DNA from: an alpha proteobacterium AAP38 | GTDB lineage: Bacteria > Pseudomonadota > Alphaproteobacteria > Azospirillales > Azospirillaceae | Length of the DNA stretch: 64,000 nucleotides | Assembly (NCBI GenBank): GCA_001296005.1 | Contig: LJHR01000027.1 | Coordinates: 124,001-188,000 of the forward strand | Direction of reading: 5' to 3' | Shown: positions 17,870 through 24,005 of the stretch, piece by piece | Position numbering within the stretch: the stretch's first letter is position 1 | How the letters are laid out: the number at the start of each line of letters is the position of its first letter | Position numbers and translations under genes: made by a program | The notes under the pieces: model-generated | Seen by the model: only the letters and a program-made list of their open reading frames with translations | What the model was told of the DNA's origin: nothing | Databases searched by the model: none

Positions 17870-18631
17870 TCAGCGTGGCATGACGATGGCATGAAGCCGG
17901 TGCCTGGTGGCCAGCACATGCTCGGTCATCAGGCGCTGGGCCGCCTGGCTATCCTCCCGCTGGAAGGCGTTCAGCACGGCCTCATGCTCTTCCTGGGATT
18001 CCAGCACATGGGCTGGCGGGGTTGCAGGCATCTGCCGGTGGCGGGGAGGAACACAGGCTGCAATGGTCGGGCACAGACGCGCAACGTCACCCAGCACCGG
18101 ATAGATCAGCGTCATGCGGGTGGCGTTGCGCAGAACCTCATTCCGCGACGCCAACATGATGCCGCGATGGAACAGCCAGTTGAGCTGGTACCATTCCCGT
18201 TCGATGGTTTCCGACCATTCGCCCCGGGACAGGATGGCACGGCCCTGGCTGACCAGATCGGTCAGTTGTGACAGCGTCTGTGCCTCCCACCCCAAGTCGG
18301 CGGCGGTCCGGGCCGCGATCCCTTCCAGCGAGGCCCGGACCTCAATGCTGTCAAAGACATCCCGCACGGTGACGGTGCGTACCGTATAACCGCGGTTGAC
18401 GCTGTAATTCACCAGCCCCTCGGCGGACAATACAGCAAGGGCGCTGCGGATCGGGGTGCGGGATACGTCCAGAAGCGTGGCCAGCGCCTCGGCGCGCAGC
18501 TTCGTGTCCGGCGCAATCCGACCGGTGACAATCATTTCACGCAGTTCCATAAGCACGGAATGCGTGGCGGGTTCCGTCTGCTGGGGTTCGGCCAGCGCGT
18601 CTTCCCGTTCCGTAACTTCCGTGTCCGCCAT
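17870..18631 (-). CDS. GntR-family regulator with FCD domain
   Basis: A 253-residue regulator. An N-terminal winged helix (about residues 20-90, with DVSRTPIRSALAVLSAEGLV as recognition region) is followed by an all-helical FCD ligand-binding domain (about 95-245) with the VRASLEGIAAR and HRGIMLASRN helices. FadR-subfamily proteins of this type sense carboxylic acids and usually repress neighbouring catabolic operons. The ATG at 18631 has AGGTGA seven bases upstream; a GTG three codons earlier is possible. It is the only regulator inside the hydroxy-acid region, so it is the prime candidate for binding the TGGATGCA-like elements. Confidence 0.9.
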   Translation of the reverse strand: MADTEVTEREDALAEPQQTEPATHSVLMELREMIVTGRIAPDTKLRAEALATLLDVSRTPIRSALAVLSAEGLVNYSVNRGYTVRTVTVRDVFDSIEVRASLEGIAARTAADLGWEAQTLSQLTDLVSQGRAILSRGEWSETIEREWYQLNWLFHRGIMLASRNEVLRNATRMTLIYPVLGDVARLCPTIAACVPPRHRQMPATPPAHVLESQEEHEAVLNAFQREDSQAAQRLMTEHVLATRHRLHAIVMPR

Positions 18632-18704
18632 AATCTTCACCTGTTCAAACCACCCGTCCGGCTGTCATCCTTAAAGCAACCGGACGATTATCGCGCAACC
18701 CCGA

Positions 18705-19709
18705 TCATGGCCGCCCGTCGGCGACGATGCAACCGGGTGGCGGCTCCGTTCCATCCAGGACGGCCACCACCGACCGTGCTGCGATCAGGTTGGTCAAGGC
18801 CAACCCTTCATGGGATGACGCACCCGCATGGGGCGTTGCCACGACATTGGGCAGGTCCAGCAGCGCATCCGAGATGGGGCGGTACGCGGGATCGCCTTCG
18901 CTGACAAACACATCCAGGCCTGCACCTCCCAGATGGCCCGACCGCAATGCCGCCAGCAATGCGCCATCATCGACCAGCCCGCCGCGTGCCGTATTGATCA
19001 GAAACGCCCCTTTCTTCATGGCGGCCAGGGTGGAGGCATCGATCATGAAACGGGTGGCGGGTGTCAGCGGTGCATGCAGGCTGACATAGTCGCTTCGCCG
19101 CAGAAGGTCCGGCAGGTCAACATAGTCGACGCCCGCCTCAACCGCGTAGGCGGGGTCGGGTGTGCGCGTATGGACCAGCACCGTTGCCGCGAAACCGGAC
19201 AGGCGGCGCACCACGCTTTTGCCGATCCGGCCCAATCCAATCAGGCCGACGGTTTTGCCGGACAGGTCATGGCCGTTCAGGATGGACCAGTCGCCCGCCA
19301 GCATCGCCATCTGGCTTTCGCGAAAACGGCGCCCCACCGCAATCATCAGCCCGATGGTGTGATCGGCAACCGCCCCTTCATTGCCACCTGCCGCGATGGT
19401 GACAACACGTCCAAGGTCGCGGGCCGCCGCCACATCGACGCGGTCATAACCGACACCGCGCCGGGCAATGACCCGCAGACCGGGTAATGCCTCCAACAAC
19501 GGGCGGGTGACGTGCGCATGCCCCACAATCCAGCCGGCCGCGCCGTCCAACATGCGGCGGAGCGTGTCCACCGCCAGATCGCCGTCACCCGTGCCGGGCG
19601 GCGGCGGTGACAATGCGACCTCGCAGCCATGGTCACGCAGATAAGCGACGGAACGGTCATCGAAGGAACGTTGCGTAACGACGACTTTACGGTTGGCTGC
19701 GGATGTCAT
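18705..19709 (-). CDS. D-isomer-specific 2-hydroxyacid dehydrogenase
   Basis: A 334-residue NAD(P)-dependent dehydrogenase with the Rossmann GLIGLGRIGKSV (GxGxxG at 158-163). It also has ARGGLVDDGAL with catalytic Arg 243, the acidic partner around residue 271 and TPHAGASS with catalytic His 294. The family interconverts 2-oxo acids and D-2-hydroxyacids, including hydroxypyruvate/glycerate and phosphoglycerate. In this setting reduction of hydroxypyruvate or oxidation of a substrate hydroxyacid would feed the glycerate kinase at 9010-10272; that is inference. It follows the GntR regulator convergently in gene order but lies on the same strand, 73 bp upstream of it. Confidence 0.9.
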   Translation of the reverse strand: MTSAANRKVVVTQRSFDDRSVAYLRDHGCEVALSPPPPGTGDGDLAVDTLRRMLDGAAGWIVGHAHVTRPLLEALPGLRVIARRGVGYDRVDVAAARDLGRVVTIAAGGNEGAVADHTIGLMIAVGRRFRESQMAMLAGDWSILNGHDLSGKTVGLIGLGRIGKSVVRRLSGFAATVLVHTRTPDPAYAVEAGVDYVDLPDLLRRSDYVSLHAPLTPATRFMIDASTLAAMKKGAFLINTARGGLVDDGALLAALRSGHLGGAGLDVFVSEGDPAYRPISDALLDLPNVVATPHAGASSHEGLALTNLIAARSVVAVLDGTEPPPGCIVADGRP

Positions 19710-19768
19710 TGGATTTCGCTGCTCGCTGAATGGCTGCCGGAGCCTGAATTCTAGCGATCAGACGAGAA

Positions 19769-19805
19769 TTTGCATCCAAAATTATTTATAATGAATCCTT
19801 ATCAA
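19769..19805 (-). promoter_or_regulatory. Putative promoter with two phased TGCATCC/TGAATCC repeats
   Basis: TGCATCC (19771-19777) and TGAATCC (19792-19798) are direct repeats exactly 21 bp apart, matching the spacing and sequence of the repeats near 12517. On the minus strand TTGATA (19800-19805) could be a -35 box, with TAATTT 15 bp further as a weak -10. The site lies 60-90 bp before the hydroxyacid dehydrogenase start at 19709. Confidence 0.45.
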
Positions 19806-19814
19806 GATTTCCCG

Positions 19815-21305
19815 CTACATGGGCTTCAGGGGGAGGGTGACACGCGCCACCAATCCCCCTTGCGGGCGGTTGGTCAGCAGAATATCTCCCCCATGGGCCC
19901 GTGCCACGGCGCGCGCGCTGGCCAGACCCAGACCCGCCCCGCCCGTATGCCGGTTGCGTGAGGGTTCGACGCGGAAGAAAGGCTCGAATACACGCTCCAG
20001 AAGGGTGTCGGGAAGGCCCGGTCCTTCGTCCTGAACCTTAATCACCGCGCTGTCTTTCTCCGTCGTCAAACTCACCAGGGCGGAACTGCCATAGGTGACG
20101 GCGTTGCCGATCAGATTGTCCAGCATACGGGCGATGCCGGATGCGTCACCCTCGATCCAGGCCGGCTGCATGACCCCGTCGGCAACCGGCTCTCCCATCT
20201 GACGACTGGCCTGGGTCTGGCGCAGGATCAGGGCCTGAAGGTCGATGGTGCTGCGTGCGACAGGCTGGGACAGATCCTTCACGAACGACAATGTCGCCGC
20301 GATCATCTCCCGCATCTCTTCGATATCGCCCGCCGCCGCCTCGCGCACGGCGTCCGGCGCCTCTTCCAGCCGGAAGGCAAGCCGGGCCAGGGGGGTGCGC
20401 AGGTCATGCGCAATGGCGGCCACCAAGAGGGTTCGGTCGTCCACGTACCGGCGCAGCCTCTCCTGCATCTGGTTGAAGGCGGTGGCAGCGGCGCGCACCT
20501 CCGGCGGGCCCGCACTGGTCGGGACAGCCGGCGCGGCGGGATCGCGGCCCAGCCGTTCTGCGGCTTGGGCAAACATGGCAATGGGACCCGCCAGCCACCG
20601 TGCCAGCCACCAGGCGAGTGGCACAACCACGCCCAGCCCTGCGATCAGCCAGTAGAACATCCGCAGATACCAGCCGCGCAGGCCCCCGCCTGCGGGTTGC
20701 ACAATCCGCCATTCCCCGCTGGGCAATTTCAAGGCGGCGGAGAAATCACCGATGATGGCGTCGTCACGATGGACCATGTCGCCGAAACGCGGCCCCGATC
20801 CCGGTCCCGGTTCAGCTCCCGGTGGGGGGCCGGAAAAGCCCTTGTCAGGCGGTGGCGGGCGGTCACCGTGCGGCGGCGGTGGGCGATCCCCATCAGGGTC
20901 GTCAGGGAAGCCACGTGGGCCGGGGCCGCGACCACCCGGATCACCGGGCCCCCGCAGTTCCAGTCGTACGAAGCTTTCATCCTCCCCCAGCGCACTGACC
21001 AGCCATTGCCGGTTGGCGCGCAGCCGATCCGACGGGCCGGCATTGGGGGGCGGCTTGCCAGAGGTGGTGACTTCAAAACCCGGTGCCGCAATGCCCGACC
21101 GCAAACTTGCCGCCACACCGGCCAACATATGCTGGCTGCGTGGCGGCATGGGGGCTGCCAGCAGCAGCAGGAAGTTCAAGGCCTGGGCCAGCAGCACGCC
21201 TGCCAGCATCAGCACAAAGATGCGGACGAACAGGGGCCAGCGGGCCAGAAGGTTGGGTAACTTCAACAGGGCAGCCACCATGCGCCGGGAAAACAGTAAC
21301 AGCAT
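19815..21305 (-). CDS. Membrane sensor histidine kinase
   Basis: A 496-residue kinase. It has TM1 at about residues 27-52, a periplasmic loop with a striking Gly/Pro/Asp-rich tract (about 118-175), TM2 at 214-234, then HAMP and HisKA with H300 in AHDLRTPLARL. The ATPase domain carries N box DNLIGNAVTYG, DEGPGLPD, FEPFFRVEPSRN and GGAGLGLA. It would autophosphorylate and pass phosphate to the OmpR-type regulator encoded at 22423-23163. A secreted intradiol-dioxygenase-like gene lies between the two partners, 48 bp upstream of this one. The signal sensed is unknown; the low-complexity loop has no recognisable sensor fold. Confidence 0.93.
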   Translation of the reverse strand: MLLLFSRRMVAALLKLPNLLARWPLFVRIFVLMLAGVLLAQALNFLLLLAAPMPPRSQHMLAGVAASLRSGIAAPGFEVTTSGKPPPNAGPSDRLRANRQWLVSALGEDESFVRLELRGPGDPGGRGPGPRGFPDDPDGDRPPPPHGDRPPPPDKGFSGPPPGAEPGPGSGPRFGDMVHRDDAIIGDFSAALKLPSGEWRIVQPAGGGLRGWYLRMFYWLIAGLGVVVPLAWWLARWLAGPIAMFAQAAERLGRDPAAPAVPTSAGPPEVRAAATAFNQMQERLRRYVDDRTLLVAAIAHDLRTPLARLAFRLEEAPDAVREAAAGDIEEMREMIAATLSFVKDLSQPVARSTIDLQALILRQTQASRQMGEPVADGVMQPAWIEGDASGIARMLDNLIGNAVTYGSSALVSLTTEKDSAVIKVQDEGPGLPDTLLERVFEPFFRVEPSRNRHTGGAGLGLASARAVARAHGGDILLTNRPQGGLVARVTLPLKPM

Positions 21306-21306
21306 A

Positions 21307-21347
21307 GGCCGGTGGCCCGGCCCCGCGAAAGGGGCAAGCCACCGGCC
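21307..21347 (-). terminator. Hairpin between dioxygenase-like and kinase genes
   Basis: A perfect 10-bp inverted repeat (GGCCGGTGGC / GCCACCGGCC) encloses a small CCCC/GGGG hairpin. It fills the gap between the dioxygenase-like gene (ends 21354) and the kinase start (21305). No T run follows, so it may lower kinase expression relative to upstream genes rather than terminate. Confidence 0.45.
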
Positions 21348-21353
21348 ACAGGA

Positions 21354-22226
21354 TCAGACGCCGACCGTCACGCTGGCGGTGTAACCGGCCGACACGCTGC
21401 CCGACATGGTCAGGGTCTGGGCGGCGATCTGGGCGGCGGTGTTGTCGCCGAAGACATTATCGCTGGACAGGGTAACAGCGTTCAGGGCCGCCGTGCTGTT
21501 GCCATAGCCGCCGGCGGCATAGACGGTGGCGCAGACACTGCCCGGCACCGCCATCTGCGAAATCAGGGTGGCGGTACGGCCCGTGCCGCTGGTCGCGGCA
21601 GCCTGGCTGGTGAACACTTCGAAATGGATATGCGGATACCGCCCCATGTAGCAGCCGGGAACGATGGTCTGGAACGTCACCTGGCCATTGCTGTCGGAAA
21701 TCTGCATCCCGCGCAGATAGCTTTCGGTCGGCAGGTCATAGAGCGAGTATTTGCCCGCCGCATCACAGTGCCAAATATAGATGGCGTAGCCCGACAGCGG
21801 CGTACAGCCCGTGGAATTCTGCAAGGTGATGGTCAGGGTCATCGGCACGCCCGTCGCCTGGGTCGTGGAACTGATGAAGCTGGATCGGATGTCCGACCGG
21901 ATAACACCGGAGGAGGTCAGCACATTGGAGGTGGCGCCGCTGGAGGTGTTGGTGCCGTCGGCTGGGTAGGGGCCGTTGGTTTCGCTGGCATAATCGACGC
22001 AGGAACCGCCAGTGGTGGTGCCGCCCGTCGTGCTTCCCGTGGTGGTTCCGCTGCTGGTCGTTGTGCTGTCCGACCCGCCGCCCCCGCCGCAGCCCGTCAG
22101 CAGGGCCGCCAGACCGGCGCCGCCCAGCAGCGACAGGGCGCGCCGGCGTTCCAGGATCTTGGTGTTCAGGGTTTCAAGGTCGAAGAGCAGACCACGGTCA
22201 TGATCTTCGATGTGATGTTCGCTCAT
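21354..22226 (-). CDS. Secreted intradiol-dioxygenase-like Tat lipoprotein
   Basis: A 290-residue protein. A twin-arginine stretch (ERRRALSLLG, residues 26-35) precedes a lipobox ending at C46 (ALLTGC), then a Gly/Ser/Thr-rich tether (47-75). The rest is an intradiol ring-cleavage dioxygenase core. Likely iron ligands are Tyr 160 or 163 (GKYSLYDL), Tyr 193 (GCYMGRYPHIHF), His 199 and His 201; YLRGMQISDSNG is also typical. The catechol-type enzymes open aromatic rings between the hydroxyls. Tat export fits cofactor loading in the cytoplasm. Its position between a response regulator and a kinase gene is unusual. Activity is unproven; extracytoplasmic members of this family are poorly studied. 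Confidence 0.87.
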   Translation of the reverse strand: MSEHHIEDHDRGLLFDLETLNTKILERRRALSLLGGAGLAALLTGCGGGGGSDSTTTSSGTTTGSTTGGTTTGGSCVDYASETNGPYPADGTNTSSGATSNVLTSSGVIRSDIRSSFISSTTQATGVPMTLTITLQNSTGCTPLSGYAIYIWHCDAAGKYSLYDLPTESYLRGMQISDSNGQVTFQTIVPGCYMGRYPHIHFEVFTSQAAATSGTGRTATLISQMAVPGSVCATVYAAGGYGNSTAALNAVTLSSDNVFGDNTAAQIAAQTLTMSGSVSAGYTASVTVGV

Positions 22227-22422
22227 CTCTTATCTCCGTTTCGGGGGTGTCCGACGGGGGCACCGCCGTTCGCGGTTCAAGGGATGGCGAGTGGATGTTG
22301 CCCTGGAATGTCAGACGTATTTCAAGGGTCCATCCGGCATCGTCATATTATGTCGCCTGAAAAATTATGTCCGTAGCCTGCTGGCGGGTTCCCGAAGGAG
22401 TGTGGCGGGAATGCCGCATTCC

Positions 22423-23163
22423 CTATCGCGTGACAGTAGGGACGAACATATAGCCTTCGTTGCGCACCGTACGGATCAGTTCCGCGCTGTCATCGGCAGC
22501 GGCCAGTTTGCGGCGCAGACGGCTGATCTGGACGTCGATGGCGCGGTCGAAATGATCGGTGCTTTCGCCGTGGGCGAAATCCAGCAGCTGATCACGGGTC
22601 AGCACGCGGCGCGGATGATCGACCAGGGCACGCAGCAGGCGGAATTCTGCATCCGACAGGGTAACGTCCTGGCCCGACGGGGCCGCCACCATGCGGCTGT
22701 CGGGCTGCATGCGCCATCCGGCAAAGCCGATCCAGTGTTCCGCCACGGGTGGCGGGGCGGCGGTGAGCGCCGGTTCCGTCGTGGCGGCAGCACCCCGGTT
22801 GCGGCGCAGGACGGTGCGGATGCGGGCCAGCAGTTCGCGCGGATTACATGGCTTTTCCATATAATCCTCCGCCCCCATCTCCAGGCCGACAATACGGTCG
22901 ACATCCCCGCCCACGGCAGACAGCATGATGACGGGCGGGCCGCCGCCGGCCACCAGCCCCTTCAGCGCGGTCAGCCCGTCCTCCTGCGGCATCATCACAT
23001 CCAGGACGATCAGATCGTAGCCGCCGGAAGCCAGTTTCGCCCGCATTTCAGGTGGATTGCCGGCGGTGTCGGTGCGGTAGCCGTGCCGGTCCAGGAATGT
23101 GGAGATCAGGCCGCGCAGGCCCGGATCATCATCCACGATCAATATGCGGGTCATCAAATCCAT
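22423..23163 (-). CDS. OmpR-family response regulator
   Basis: A 246-residue two-domain regulator. The receiver domain has the acidic pair DDDPG, the phospho-acceptor D55 in LIVLDVMMP and K104 in YMEKPCNP. A short Ala/Pro linker leads to a winged-helix DNA-binding domain (LSDAEFRLLRALVDHP ... VDVQISRLRRKL ... RTVRNEGYMF). It would be phosphorylated by the kinase at 19815-21305. The start may be three codons later (ATG at 23154). It is divergent from the virB2 gene across a 218-bp region, so it might control the type IV secretion operon as well as the dioxygenase-like gene. Confidence 0.93.
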   Translation of the reverse strand: MDLMTRILIVDDDPGLRGLISTFLDRHGYRTDTAGNPPEMRAKLASGGYDLIVLDVMMPQEDGLTALKGLVAGGGPPVIMLSAVGGDVDRIVGLEMGAEDYMEKPCNPRELLARIRTVLRRNRGAAATTEPALTAAPPPVAEHWIGFAGWRMQPDSRMVAAPSGQDVTLSDAEFRLLRALVDHPRRVLTRDQLLDFAHGESTDHFDRAIDVQISRLRRKLAAADDSAELIRTVRNEGYMFVPTVTR

Positions 23164-23340
23164 ATCCCGATTATGGCGTCGTGACCTTCTCTGTACGAGC
23201 CGAAAATCGCCTCTCCATGTCGGATTGTTTCAGCATGTTGCAGTGGACGAACGGCTTTTGCCCCCGGGCTGCAACGCGCCTGACACAACATGGCGTGGGT
23301 TTCCATCGTCCCGACATATGCCGGCAAAGCCCGTCCCCTA

Positions 23341-23374
23341 TCCCTTGGTTCCAGTCCTGAGCGATACCAAGGGA
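23341..23374 (+). promoter_or_regulatory. Hairpin covering the virB2 ribosome-binding site
   Basis: TCCCTTGGT (23341-23349) pairs perfectly with ACCAAGGGA (23366-23374), and the latter contains most of the AGGGAG ribosome site located 6 bases before the virB2 ATG. If transcribed, the fold would hide the first gene of the secretion operon from ribosomes. It would then need a protein, a small RNA or strand opening for expression. Confidence 0.45.
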
Positions 23375-23381
23375 GAAAAGC

Positions 23382-23699
23382 ATGCGTATCCTGAAACGAA
23401 CCCTGGCGGCGCTGGCGCCCCTGCTGCTGTCGGCCCATGCGGCCGTGGCGCAGAATGCCGGCGGTGATCCAAAGGGGGCTGGCCCCATCGTGGCGGCCCT
23501 TTCATGGATGCAGGGCACCCTGATGGGCAATGTCGCCACCACGGTCGCCGTGATGGCGGTGGCGGCGGTAGGTTTCCTTATGCTGACGGGCCGGATGAAC
23601 TGGCGCTTCGGGGCGACCGTGGTCCTGGGCTGCTTCATCCTGTTTGGTGCGGGGGCGATTGTGTCCGGCATCCAGGCAACGACGTCGGTGTCCCGCTGA
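23382..23699 (+). CDS. virB2: TrbC/VirB2-family pilin
   Basis: A 105-residue protein with a signal peptide (about residues 1-23, ending AVAQN). Two hydrophobic helices follow (MGNVATTVAVMAVAAVGFLM and a GATVVLGCFILFGAGAIVSG-like segment) joined by a basic LTGRMNWR loop, the classic VirB2 layout. VirB2 monomers polymerise into the T4SS pilus in envelope-spanning systems. Its stop overlaps the virB3 start (TGATG). A hairpin masks its ribosome site. Confidence 0.88.
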   Translation: MRILKRTLAALAPLLLSAHAAVAQNAGGDPKGAGPIVAALSWMQGTLMGNVATTVAVMAVAAVGFLMLTGRMNWRFGATVVLGCFILFGAGAIVSGIQATTSVSR

Positions 23700-23977
23700 T
23701 GCTGGCCCGCGCCCCCGTCTTCCGCGCCCTAACCCGGCCCCAGATGTTTGCGGGCGTGACCTATAATTTCTTCGTCATCAACCTGTTGGTGACGACCGAG
23801 GCTTTTCTGGTCACGCGGTCCTTTCTGGCCCTGCCGGTCGCACTTCTGGTGCATGCCGCCGGCTATCTGGCCTGCCTGCGCGAACCCCGCATCTTTGACC
23901 TGTGGCTGACCAAGGTCACGACCTGCCCGCGCGTCCGCAACTGGAAGCGCTGGCGCAGTAACTCCTACAGGGCGTGA
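23699..23977 (+). CDS. virB3: VirB3-family T4SS inner-membrane protein
   Basis: A 92-residue protein beginning MLARAPVFRALTRPQMFAGV, matching VirB3/TrbD, with two membrane helices (about 20-60) and a basic C-terminal tail. The ATG overlaps the virB2 stop; the in-frame upstream extension lies inside virB2 in another frame and is not coding. VirB3 sits in the inner membrane with VirB4 and is needed for pilus assembly. Confidence 0.86.
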   Translation: MLARAPVFRALTRPQMFAGVTYNFFVINLLVTTEAFLVTRSFLALPVALLVHAAGYLACLREPRIFDLWLTKVTTCPRVRNWKRWRSNSYRA

Positions 23978-24005
23978 AGCCCCACCTGCTTTGTGGAGAA
24001 GTCCC

